20,205 nt of DNA from Acanthamoeba sp. SK_2022b (lineage: Eukaryota; Discosea; Longamoebia; Acanthamoebidae): the NCBI GenBank assembly GCA_027943245.1, contig JANDJZ010001054.1, positions 1 to 20,205 of the forward strand. The letters are read 5' to 3'. This document shows, piece after piece, positions 1 through 15,120 of the stretch; position 1 is the stretch's first letter, and each line of letters opens with the position of its first letter. The notes below the pieces were generated by a model, which was not told the DNA's origin, made no database searches, and saw nothing but the letters and a program-made list of their open reading frames with translations. Made by a program: the position numbers and the translations under genes.

Positions 1-11
1 CGCGCGCGCGC

Positions 12-75
<64 letters not shown>

Positions 76-86
76 TGCGTGTGTGC
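1..86. repeat. (CG)7(TG)n dinucleotide tract at window start
   Basis: Bases 1-14 are CG repeats that pass directly into TG repeats to 68, then an imperfect GTGTGTGCGTGTGTGCAT stretch. It lies just upstream of the first visible exon of the TPR-pseudokinase gene, in its promoter or in an earlier intron. Confidence 0.9.
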
Positions 87-107
87 ATACACGTGGACTG
101 ATTGAAA

Positions 108-462
108 ATGAGTCAAGGTCACGTGCTGTACCTGCTGGGCCAACGGTTGGAGGACAAGGACCTGGTCGAGATCTTCGCCATGGTGAAGCACCTCCACCGC
201 ATCTCCTTCGAAGAGGGCACCGCGCTCTCGCTGCAGGTACGCACTACGCATTCATTGGGATGGGGGGGGGGGCAATGGCGAGTTTTGCTGTCGGCGCTGA
301 GCGCGTTGGCGGTGCATGCACCGCAGGCCACCGACGCCACGACCGCAGACGCGGCCGAGAAGTACTTTGAGAGCGCCAACCAGAAGTACTCGGACGGCCT
401 GCGCATCAAGCCCGCCGATTACCGCGCCCTCCACAACTGGGTACCGCCCCCGCGATTCGTTC

Positions 463-533
<71 letters not shown>

Positions 534-1007
534 TGACTTGGTTTCGCTTCGTTTCTGGCCAGGGCCTGTCGCTGCAACTGCAGGCCATGACCAAGAAGGG
601 CGAGGAGGCCGAGGCCCTCTTCAAGCTCGCCGCCTCCAAGTACGCCGAGGCCCTGGCCTTCAACCCCAACGACGACCGCGGTAAGCCCCCCCCCCTCTCC
701 CTCCCCACGCACACATCGCCTGCTCTTCTCCGACGCCCCCCCCCTCTGCCACTAACGCGTGTGCCTGCGCGCGCGCGCGCGTCTTGTGTTGTGCGCGCAG
801 CGTTGTTCCTGTGGGGCAACCTGCTGTCGGAGCAGTCCAAGATGCGCAACGACCCGGCGTCGTCGCACGCGCTCCTGGTGCTGGCGTGTCGCAAGTACCA
901 GCAGTCCTACGCCACCAACGCCGCCAGCTTCCAGCTCCTGTACAACTGGGGCAACGTCCTCCTCTACCGGTATGCTCCCCCCCTCCACTTGTACTCGTCT
1001 CTACGTG

Positions 1008-1079
<72 letters not shown>

Positions 1080-1481
1080 TGGTGATTTGGCCTAACGCGT
1101 GGCGATGACACGCACAGGGCCAAGGTGGAGCATGACGACCTGGAGCTGCTCGGGCAGGCCTCGGAGAAGTACGAGGCGGCCCTGCAGCTCAAGCCCTCCT
1201 CCTACAAGGTCACGCTCGTCAGCCGCTGTGGATGGCCCCTCATCGTTCGCGCGCGCGCGCGCGGACCGGGCTCACGCGCGTGCGCCGGTGTTGTTGTGAT
1301 GTGTGTCTGCAGACGCTCTTGAACTCGGCGGTGGCGTTCTCCAAGTACGCGCGCGTCGGCAACGCCGATCGCGCGCACGACCTCTTTGCGCTGGCCTACC
1401 GACGCTTCGAGACCTGCGCCAACGTGCGTTGTCCGCCATCGTTTCTATGCGCGTGCGTCTTCTCAATCGCGTGTGTGATAT

Positions 1482-1534
<53 letters not shown>

Positions 1535-4500
1535 ATGTGTGCGTGTTGTGAAAAATGTGCATCAGATGCGGCCACGAGACGAGGGGGCCTACTTCAACTG
1601 GGGCAATACGCTGTATCGGCACGCGCGCCTGGTGCAGAAGCTGGGCAACGTCAACCAGGCTCACGTGCTCCTCATCGAGGTATATAATTCAATATAATTC
1701 TCTTTGTAAATGAATGATTTATGGTAATAACAGTACGACGACAGGCCGGCGAGCGGTATCTGTGCGCGCTGCTCAACAACACGCGGTGCCACGACGCCCT
1801 CTACAACTGGGCCAAGGCCCTCCACTCCCTCGCGCTGCTCTCCATCGCCGACGACGCCGTACTCCTCCTCCCCCTAACTTTACATGCCCTGCGTGTGGCC
1901 ACTGACCCCCCCCCCTTCCCCCCTATACGTGTAGAAGCAGCAGATCATCAGCTACCTGCTCGACTGCTATCTCTATCTCTTCCACCACATGGTCCTACGA
2001 TGTGCGCTCTCCCTATACACATTCATTTCATTATTTTTATTTATTTATTATTTTCTTCTTGTATATAACAGTAATAATTTATTTTTAATTTTATTTGTAG
2101 ACGGATCGCAGGTGACGCTGAAGCCGCTGATCGCGTTGGCGCGTTCGGAGAACACGGTGGTGCAGTCCAAGGCCCTGCACGCGCTGGGCTACTTCTCGTC
2201 GACGTCGTCGCCCATGTCCTACCCGTCGGTCAAGCTCCAGAAGGAGGCCGCCAGCGCCCTGCGCCTCTTCCACTCCATCCCCACCCAGTCCCTCCTCGCC
2301 GCCACCGCCTTCCCGCCCACCGCCGCCCAGATCACCCTCGCCGCAACCAACCTCTCCCACTCTGCCCATGTACGTGCGCGCGCGCGTGTGTGCGTGTGCG
2401 GTTTGATTGAATGTGCGCGCGCGCGTGTCGTGTGTCGTGTGCGGTGGCAGGGGGAGAACGACACGCTGGTGCAGGTGTGGAGGACGGTGGAGAGCATCGT
2501 GAGCAGGCTCAACCAGTACCCGTCGCTCGGGTCCAACGGCGGCAGCAGCGCCGCGAGCGACGACTCCCCCCAGGGCAGCGACGACTCGGCGGCCTCGCCC
2601 ACGACGGCGCCGCCCCGGCTCGCCGACTTTGAGGTCCTCTCGCTGCGCCACCAGAACGCCCTCGAGAAGGTCGCCGCCTCTACCCCCCCCCCCGCCCATC
2701 ATCGCCGGAGTGGAGAGTGGTGAGGATGACGTGGCATGTAGTGCTGACGTGGCATTGGTTTGGTGGGGGGGGGACACGTGGACAGGAGCTCGAGGTGCGG
2801 GACAAGCGGGTGGGCAGCGTGCACCTGCTGCTGGTGGTGAGCAAGGACCTCATCGTCCAGCGCGTGGAGGAGAGCGAGATCGGGGACCGCCACCTGGTCG
2901 CCATGTCGACGTCGACATCGGCCTCGTCGACGACCACCTTAAAGGTGCCTCACCGCAACACCCGCAGCCACCGCAAGACGCGCGGCAGCCGAGGCAGCGG
3001 CGGCGACCGTCGACACCTCACGACGCATCGCGCCAACGACGACGACGACGATGACGACGACGAAGAGGACGACGACGACGATCACCACGACGTCGACAAG
3101 GAGGCCCACATGATCGAGGAGCGCGCGTGCGAGGAGCAGGTGCGCCAGCTGCTCAGGCGGACCGCCAACGCGTTCGTCGTGGGCGTGCAGTGGATCATCC
3201 CGACCGAGGACAACTTCTTCTTCGTCTACGACCCGATCCCGGGCCACCCCCGCCGCGGCGTGTTTCTGTCGACACTCTTTGCGCGCATCTCCTCGTCGGC
3301 CCTGCCCACGTCGCCCCGGTCGTCCCCGCGCCCGCCGACGGCGTCGGCGTCGTCGTCGGGCTGCGGGCTGGACTTCCCCTTCCCCGAGGCCCTCGTCAGG
3401 CTGTGGAGCGCCGAGATCGTCACCGCCCTGGCCCTCCTCCACGACCTCAACTTTGTGTGCGGGTGCGCCCGTGCCCCCCCCCCCACGCTAGCCCCCCCAC
3501 ACTCCCCCACCGCTCATGCTCGCGTGGTCGTGATGTCGACATCAATTTCAGGAATCTGGGGCCGGAGAGTGTGTTCATCGACTCGCAGGGTGCGCCCCCC
3601 CCCCTCCCTGCGCACGCGCGCGCGCTGCGATTCGTTCGTTGATGGGGGAGGGGGGGCTCACCGTTTCGCGCCAAAAAAACCACCAGGACACGTGCGTCTC
3701 ACGGGATTCGCCCTGCAGCGGCCCAACAACCACCCGGCCATCGCCAACAACACCGACTCCACGGCCTACATCTGTACGCGCGCCTGCCCCGCGTGACGGT
3801 GATGATGACGTGTGATGACGTGTCGCCGTCTGTGATCGTGCAGCGCCAGAGGTCCTGCGGGGCGAGGGCTACGGTCGACACACGGACTGGTGGAGCTTGG
3901 GCAACCTCGTGTGCCACATGCTCTTTGGCTCGGTGCGCGCGCACGCCCGCCCCTTGCACGCTGCCAACGCGTGCGCGCGCTGACTCAGCCAATGCTCGTG
4001 TCCCGTCGCCTGCGTGCGTGTGCGTGCGTGTGTGTAACAGGCGCCGTTCTTCTCGGGCGACATGCTGAAGCAGATGCACTACGTCATGGACAAGCAGCGG
4101 CGGCACCACCTCCTCACCTCCGTGCTCGGCTCCCTCGCCGTCTCCCCGCAGCTCAAGTCCTTCATCATCGGCGTACGCGCTGTCGCTTCCCCCCCCCCTA
4201 AACCCCCCTCCCCCCTTCCTAGCGCGCGTCGACGCGTGTTGACATGTCGCGAATCGCACGCAGCTGCTGGGCGGCGAGGTGGAGCAGAGGCTGGGCTTCA
4301 AGGGCTCGCAGGCGGTCAAGGGCCACCCCTTCTTTGCCGGCATCGGTGAGTGTGTCGACATGATCGTGGTGGATGGCGGGAGGGCGCGAGGGCTAACCAC
4401 GCGCGCGCTCGGCATCCGCCCACAGAGTGGGACGGTGTGGCGAAGAAGGAGACGGAGCCGGCGTGGAAGCCGCCGAACGACGGGGGCATCGCGACCGAGC

Positions 4501-5351
4501 ACGAGAGCACGCGACGCGGCATGTGGGAGGGCCGCGACCTCCTCGAGTTCGACTCGGACAAGTCCATCTTCGAAGGCGAGGGCTTCATCGCCCCGACTCT
4601 CGGTACCGCTCCCCACTACCCAGCGCAATTTTTTTATATTAAACAATTATAAAATAATATATAATATAATATAAAATATAAAATATAAATAAATAATAAC
4701 GCGCGCGTGTGCGGTCTGTGTGCAGTGGCCAAGATCAAGAAGGGCAAGTTCCACGGAGAGACGATGGTGAAGCCGATCCTGCAGGCCGACTACCAAAGCT
4801 TCATGGCCAACAACGGCGGGACCGACAACGAAGAGGCCTTCCCCTCGCTCACCTACCTCAAGCTCAACGAGGAGGAGGCCGAGGCCGTTGCGGCGGCCGC
4901 AGCCGCGGCGGTGTCGCCGGCCGCCTCGTCGTCGACCAACATGGAGATCGAGAGCAGCGTCCACAAGCTCAACCTCTCGCCGCCGCCGGGCAAGAAGAAG
5001 AAAACGAAAACGAAGGAGAAGAAGGAGAAGAAGGAAAAGGAGAGGGGCAACAAGGAGAAGGGCAAGACGAAGGTCGGGGAGGACGCCGAACCCAGGAGAA
5101 AGAAAAAGAAGAAGGAAAAGAGGGAAAAGAAGGAAAAGAAGGAGAAGAAGCTCAAATCGAGCACGTCCGGAGGCGGCAAGGACGTCGACCAGGCAAAGAG
5201 GAAAGCCGGCGACGGCAGCAGCAAGAAGGAGCGAAAGAAGGACAAGGGAGGCGCCAGCGCCGGCAAGAAGGACAAGGACGGCAAGGCGCCGCGCAAGGAG
5301 CTGCCCGTCCTCCTGCGCGATCCCTCCCACGACATGGGCTACTCCTCGTGA
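108..5351 (+). CDS. TPR-repeat protein with C-terminal AGC-family pseudokinase domain (19 exons, ~1133 aa)
   Basis: Exons: 108-236, 327-440, 563-680, 801-969, 1118-1208, 1313-1423, 1566-1679, 1745-1858, 1935-1991, 2112-2369, 2451-2669, 2786-3462, 3552-3589, 3687-3773, 3844-3932, 4041-4172, 4264-4345, 4426-4602, 4726-5351. Residues about 44-320 hold about six TPR-like units with a recurring NWGNxLxxxA signature. Residues 340-498 are helical and unassigned. From about residue 607 the chain follows an AGC kinase: hinge FVYDPIPG, LHDLNFVCGNLGPESVFID for the catalytic loop, HVRLTGFAL for the DFG strand, SPEVLRGEGY, DWWSLGNLVCHMLFG, and a RLG-x-KGHPFF end. The HRD aspartate is Asn (about 725) and the DFG aspartate is Gly (about 743), so phosphotransfer is unlikely. 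Residues about 1014-1120 are a Lys/Glu tail. A poly-Asp insert lies at 3037-3093. The start is the first ATG after an in-frame TGA at 99; an upstream exon outside the window is possible. The role is probably scaffolding; this is inference. Confidence 0.8.
465..532. repeat. (TG)34 in intron 2 of the TPR-pseudokinase gene
   Basis: Perfect TG dinucleotides starting about 24 nt after the donor at 441 and ending 30 nt before the acceptor at 562. Confidence 0.95.
1009..1078. repeat. (TG)35 in intron 4 of the TPR-pseudokinase gene
   Basis: Perfect TG dinucleotides starting about 39 nt after the donor at 970, inside the intron ending at 1117. Confidence 0.95.
1483..1533. repeat. (GT)25 in intron 6 of the TPR-pseudokinase gene
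   Basis: Perfect GT dinucleotides about 59 nt after the donor at 1424 and 32 nt before the acceptor at 1565. Confidence 0.95.
3037..3093 (+). repeat. (GAC/GAT)n codon repeat encoding a poly-Asp/Glu run
   Basis: In exon 12 of the TPR-pseudokinase gene, triplets GAC and GAT with a few GAG/GAA encode an Asp/Glu run ending in His-His-Asp. It sits between the region that should be the kinase N-lobe and the alpha-C-like helix, so it lengthens a loop rather than a core element. Confidence 0.85.
4628..4700. repeat. AT-rich tract in intron 18 of the TPR-pseudokinase gene
   Basis: About 70 nt almost free of G and C, with repeated AATATAAAATATAA units, inside an otherwise GC-rich gene. Confidence 0.85.
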
Positions 5352-5487
5352 CCACCATCACCACCTCCTCCCCTCTCATGCGTGCGTGCATGCATGTGTG
5401 TGTACATTTTTATGGAGGAGAGACAACCGATCGCCAATCGTGGCCTGGCCAACATGTTCGCGCTGGCGACAAGGGCGAGCTTTGCCG
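5352..5487. other. Short convergent intergenic region
   Basis: The 136 bp between the stop of the TPR-pseudokinase gene and the stop of the MOCS3-like gene on the other strand must hold both 3' ends. I see no AATAAA signal; a short TGTGTGTACATTTTTA stretch near 5396-5411 is the only T-rich element. The transcripts may overlap at their tails. Confidence 0.6.
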
Positions 5488-7907
5488 CTAGTAGATGGGG
5501 AAGGCGGGGTCAATGGTCTGGGCCCACTCGAGGAGCCCGCCCTTGATGTTCTTTGCGCCGCCAAAGCCGTGCTCGTTGAGCAGCGTCACCGCGCGCTGCG
5601 AGTCGTTGCCACGTCGGCACAGGACGTACACTGCGCCGCGTAGCGCGGGAGGAGGCAAGAGCGGTAAGCGCTGGCCATTGTCGCATATTCGGAAGGAGAG
5701 CACGCGCTCGCCTTTGTGGCCGTGTGGTCGTACCTGGGGACTGCGCAGCCTGGGCCACCACAGCGTCCACCCGCTCACTCAACCGACGAAGCGGGATGTC
5801 TGCAAGCGATGACAATAAGTGTCGTCAGTCAGCACCCGGTAGTAATAATAAAAATAATCATCATAAAAAAATAACATAAATAAAACAAAACAAAAAACAA
5901 ATAATAAAATAATAATAAAAGTAATAAACAGTCCACCACGGGCTTCGTACGCAAGGAGTTGGGCAGGGAGCAGATGGCAAACTCCTCGTCCGACCGTACG
6001 TCGAGCAGCAGATGGGACACGCCCTCCCTGGCCAGCTGGCTGTAGGCCTCGCAGCTGATGTGGCGCTCCTCGTCCAAGATGTCGATCGCCCGGTCCTACC
6101 GAGAGGCAACGTCAAATGGCGGTATCGGGAGAGGGAAGGGAGAGATGATGACGACGACGACGACGACGACGATGGCCCTACCTCAGGTCGGTCGTGTGCG
6201 GACGAACGACAAAACTGTTCGTAGTCGATGAGCTCCGTGATGGTCGGCGCATCGCCGCACATCGCGCACGCCACGTTCCTCGTTCTCAGTCGCACCGTGC
6301 GAAACTGTTGGTATGCGAGTGTGAGATCGCGCCCGGCCATCGAGATGTGCACATGAGCATGCTAGGGTGGAAAGGGGAGGGGGACAGGAGGCATCACCTG
6401 GGCGTCCATGGCGGAGTAGAGCAGAAGTCGACCCGAGAGGGGGCTCCCCTTTCCCGTGGCGAGCTTCACCGCCTCCAGGGCCTGCAGGCAACCGATGACG
6501 CCGGGCACTGCAGACACCAGAACACGACATGAGGGGCGGCGGTCGCTAGGGGCAACCACCGGCGGCGGGCCCACGTACCGGCGCCCAGGACGCCGCCGTC
6601 GGAGCAGCGCGTGACGGTCTCGGGCGGCGGGGGCTTGGGGAAGAGGCAGCGGTAGCACGGGCCGCCCTTGTGGTTGTAGACCGTCAGCTGTCCCTCCATT
6701 CGCAGCGCACTGCACGCACAAGAAAGGTGAGCGCGGCGACGACAGCTTTGGTGATGATTGAGGTGAGACGGGGAGTAGAGGTGTAGCATTTTTGTTTTTG
6801 TTTGTTTGTTTGTTTGTTGTTTGTTTTTTTTTTCCTTATTTATTTATTTATTTATTTATATTTATTGTTTTGTTTTGTTTTACCTGCCAGAGACGAGGGG
6901 CTTGGCGGCGAGCACGCACGCGTCGTTGAGGAGGTAGCGGGTGGCCACGTTGTCGGTGCAGTCCAGCACGAGGTCGTACGGTCGGATGATGGCCAGGGCG
7001 TTCTTGGAGGACAGCAACACGTCGTAGGCCACGCAGTGCACCGAAGAGTTGAGCCTTGGGTGATGGTTTGGGGGGGAGGTGCCTTATCATTAGACATACT
7101 ACGTGTCCCTTTCTGTGTGTACGCTTCTACTACCCAGGAGGGCGCCTTCCTACCTGTTCACAGCTGCCTGGAGCGTGCATGAAGTAGAACAAGTTTTAGC
7201 AAAAAGTTGTAGTCGAAGTAGCAGTAGCGGACGAGGTTCATGAACGGACACGATGAGAAACAGAGAGAGGTGAGCCACACGTTGGAGGAAGAAAGGACCT
7301 TGGCAGAGACGGACTTGGACACCCCGAGGGTGTGCTCGCTGTGAATGACCTGTCGGTGCAAGTTGTCCAGCTCGACGGCGTCGTAGTCCACCAGGCCGAT
7401 CCGTCCTGCGAGGCGGTAGGCCGGGGGGTCACGATGAGCGAGCAAGGTCTCGCTCGATGGAGAGCAAGGGTGGTACCAAAGCCTGCACCGGCGAGGTAGA
7501 GAGCGGCGGGAGCGCCGAGACCGCCAGCCCCTACGACCAGCACCGAAGCTTCACGTAGCCTACGCTGGCCTGCACGAGCACAAGTGCGCACGAGATCACT
7601 ATGTAGAGCATGACCGGTCTTGTGTCGTAGCGGCTACGACCCTACCTTCAACGCCAACTTCCGGCATCAGCAACTGGCGGGAGTAGCGGCGAATGTCGCC
7701 AAGGCTGAGGCTTTCACAACGATCAAGCGGCGGCAGCACAAAAGTTCCATCCAGCAGCTCTTGTTCCTGCACAGCTTTCCCGTGATTCTGCCCTCCTGCA
7801 TCGGCAGATTTATTGCCCTCCAATCTTCTGATTCTCTCCTCAAGCTCCTCGATACGCCATCGCAGCTGCCGATTCTCAGCCTCCACAGCTGCCACTCCCT
7901 CCATCAT
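5488..7907 (-). CDS. MOCS3: MOCS3/UBA4-type adenylyltransferase and sulfurtransferase (11 exons, 473 aa)
   Basis: It activates Urm1 and the small molybdopterin synthase subunit by C-terminal adenylation and then thiocarboxylates them through its rhodanese domain, supplying sulfur for tRNA thiolation and molybdenum cofactor in the cytosol (family knowledge). Exons, 5' to 3' on the minus strand: 7907-7646, 7569-7477, 7405-7299, 7167-7154, 7054-6884, 6709-6579, 6507-6398, 6361-6182, 6095-5951, 5799-5734, 5630-5488. Seen: N-terminal coiled coil (residues 1-35), [12 protein letters not shown], nucleotide-binding GAGGLG (101-106), [20 protein letters not shown], zinc cysteines CYRC (234/237) and CAMC (328/331), E1 cysteine in [10 protein letters not shown] (C251), and rhodanese loop CRRGNDSQ (C431) with a FPIY end. 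Length fits the family (human MOCS3 about 460 aa). It shares its upstream region with the BRM-type gene. Confidence 0.95.
5841..5933. repeat. AT-rich tract in MOCS3 intron 9
   Basis: Repeated AATAATAAAA and ACAAAACAAA units (plus strand) between the exons at 6095-5951 and 5799-5734. On the sense strand this is a long T-rich intron body. Confidence 0.85.
6144..6173. repeat. (GAC)n trinucleotide repeat in MOCS3 intron 8
   Basis: A run of GAT/GAC triplets about 30 bp long lies inside the intron between the exons ending at 6182 and starting at 6095 (minus strand). The same triplet forms the poly-Asp codon run in the TPR-pseudokinase gene at 3037-3093, here in non-coding sequence. Confidence 0.85.
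6787..6880. repeat. (TTTG)n/(TTTA)n tract in MOCS3 intron 5
   Basis: Tetranucleotide runs TTTG, then TTTA, then TGTTT fill the intron close to the donor at 6883 (minus strand). Confidence 0.85.
7154..7167 (-). other. 14-nt micro-exon of the MOCS3-like gene
   Basis: Between a CCAG acceptor and a GTAGGA donor there are only 14 coding bases. They encode Ala-Ala-Val-Asn plus two bases of an Arg codon. Including them restores both the frame and the conserved stretch [15 protein letters not shown] (compare the L-N-S region of human MOCS3). Skipping them breaks the frame. Confidence 0.85.
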
Positions 7908-8183
7908 AATCTGTGATTATTTAATTTATATATATATCATTTTTACTTTATTTATTAATAGTTACAAGCCCGAAATTTCTCAGTTTCGCAGAAATCGGCG
8001 ACACCTGCCAATACGGAACCGGTAAATTGTTCGGTAAGCAAAAATCGGCGCGAAAAAATCAGCCGTTTGGCAGAGACCCCGCACAGACGAGAGACGAAGG
8101 AGGGAAGACGGTGTTGTTGTGGCGGTAAAAAGAAAAAAAGAATTTTTGTGGGCGCCAGGAGAAGGGAAAATAGCCAACGAAAA
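7908..8183. promoter_or_regulatory. Divergent promoter region between the MOCS3-like and BRM-type genes
   Basis: The 276 bp between two start codons on opposite strands must contain both promoters. It holds an AT-rich TATATATAT stretch at about 7927-7937, the 9-mer AAATCGGCG twice (7992-8000 and 8042-8050, exactly 50 bp apart), a CCAAT box at 8008-8012, and GCGCGAAA at 8048-8055, which fits the reverse of the E2F consensus TTTSSCGC. Site function is inferred. Confidence 0.6.
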
Positions 8184-13916
<5,733 letters not shown>

Positions 13917-14261
13917 TAGAGGGGGGGGGGGGTGGCGCACGTGAAAGCTTTCAAGAGTGATTTTTTGCAGCTACGTGGTGATGTGAGGGAGAGGCTTCTT
14001 GTTGTAGGGATGTTGTGGGGCAAAGACAACAACAGCAAACGCACGTACATACAAAGCAGCAAAGAGTATTTTAATGAGGCATCAGCTGATCAGCTCATCC
14101 AAAAATCTGTCCATACGAGACACTCCCTACTCGAATGCCGTCGGTCCATCTAATTTGTACCACTTTCTCCCCTCGAACGCTTGGCTACGCAATCCCTCCA
14201 TCTCGTCCATGCGTGGTCGATCCATCACGAACGGAAGCGTAGGAGCAGTAGATTTTATGTT
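13917..14261. other. Convergent intergenic region, 3' ends of BRM-type and RNase kappa-like genes
   Basis: The 345 bp start with a G-run (13920-13931) right after the BRM stop. The rest is A-rich on the plus strand around 14020-14070, with TATTTTAATGAG near 14067. I see no open frame with recognisable protein, no tRNA and no canonical AATAAA. Confidence 0.6.
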
Positions 14262-14735
14262 TTAGACATCCTCACCGTTGTCGATGTGGCGCAGAAGCTT
14301 CGCCTGCTGCAGGTTCTTCTCCTTGAGGTGAAGGAAGAGCCAGCGGGCACCGCAGCCCATCATGCATGCGAGGTAGATGACGCCGGCAATGTAGCTCTGG
14401 ACGGCCACATGATCGAGCTCATCCGACTCAATCTCTTCAAGATCGATCTTCCTGTAGCCGGCATTGAGGCCAAGGCCGACCACGATCTACCCACAAATAT
14501 AAAATAAACATAAGATAAATATGTGCGAATACAAAAATTGATGGAGGAGTGAATACCAGAGTGAGGAAGCCCCAGAAAGAGAAGATGGCATAGCACAGAG
14601 CGCCTAAGTATTGTAATTGTTAGAGGGGGGAGGGCGGAAAAAGAGAAGTCCGCCGCAAATGGCGGGAGTCTGGGAATGCGAGCACGTACAGGCATAGTTG
14701 GGCACAAGGCACCACAGCTTGTTAGCGAAGCTCAT
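14262..14735 (-). CDS. RNASEK: Small two-helix membrane protein of the RNase kappa / V-ATPase subunit f family (3 exons, 105 aa)
   Basis: Exons on the minus strand: 14735-14690, 14603-14557, 14486-14262. The joined frame begins MSFANKLWCLVPNYACALC. It has a first hydrophobic helix from about residue 17 to 40 (CALCYAIFSFWGFLTL then VVGLGLNA), an acidic lumenal loop (RKIDLEEIESDELDHVAV), a second helix (YIAGVIYLACMMGCGARWLF) and a short basic C-terminus. The layout, Cys-rich start of helix 1, acidic loop and small-residue/aromatic helix 2 fit RNase kappa and yeast V-ATPase subunit f. In those families the protein sits in the V-ATPase Vo sector and is needed for acid-dependent endocytic entry in animal cells. 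No single open frame shows the whole protein, so it is easily missed. Family assignment is from overall pattern, not an alignment score; it could be another tiny two-TM protein. Confidence 0.7.
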
Positions 14736-15120
14736 AGTGATGCGATCAAGCAGAGGCTATCTGGGAGAAATCGGATTGATGATGAAAATGGCTTTTTCGA
14801 TTAGCCTTTCTTTTCCGGACGACGGGAAGTGGGGGGCGAAGTTTCGGACCAGAAGCCAAGAGCGAAAATTGCATTTTCTTTTTGCTTGCGTAGGGTAATT
14901 AGCCAATATTTTCTATTGGACGTTTGATTGGTGGAACTTCCTTCCCCGACAGTTGATTTTCGTTGGTCCTCACCTCCTGGGCGTTGAGGCAACAACCTGT
15001 TGTGGTGACAAAGAGATCTCTTGTCTTGGAGAAGGAGGCGAGAACCTCCATTTCTTAATCATTTACGCGCCTCCTCTTGGCTCTTAGATTCTCGCCCTCT
15101 TCAGCAGCCACTTTTTTATC
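14736..15120. promoter_or_regulatory. Divergent promoter region between the RNase kappa-like and CH-PH-LRR genes
   Basis: The 385 bp between two divergent start codons carry three CCAAT cores: CCAAT at 14903-14907 and its reverse ATTGG at 14915-14919 and 14927-14931. Their starts are spaced 12 bp apart. The sequence before 15121 is pyrimidine-rich (15070-15119) and ends TTTTTATC directly before the ATG. No further gene is seen here. Confidence 0.55.

Noticed and set aside
14..1108. Open frames made of alternating Cys-Val or Thr-His residues
   Set aside because: They are translations of the TG/CA microsatellites inside introns and join unrelated intron and exon frames; no protein family is recognisable.
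5488..7907. MoeB/ThiF-type gene as recent bacterial transfer
   Set aside because: It has ten introns and the eukaryotic MOCS3/UBA4 fusion of E1-like and rhodanese domains with an N-terminal coiled coil, so it is an ordinary eukaryotic gene.
8067..8183. Upstream extension of the BRM-type protein by 39 codons
   Set aside because: The frame is open but has no ATG before 8184, and the region is AT- and promoter-like; the ATG at 8184 is the simplest start.
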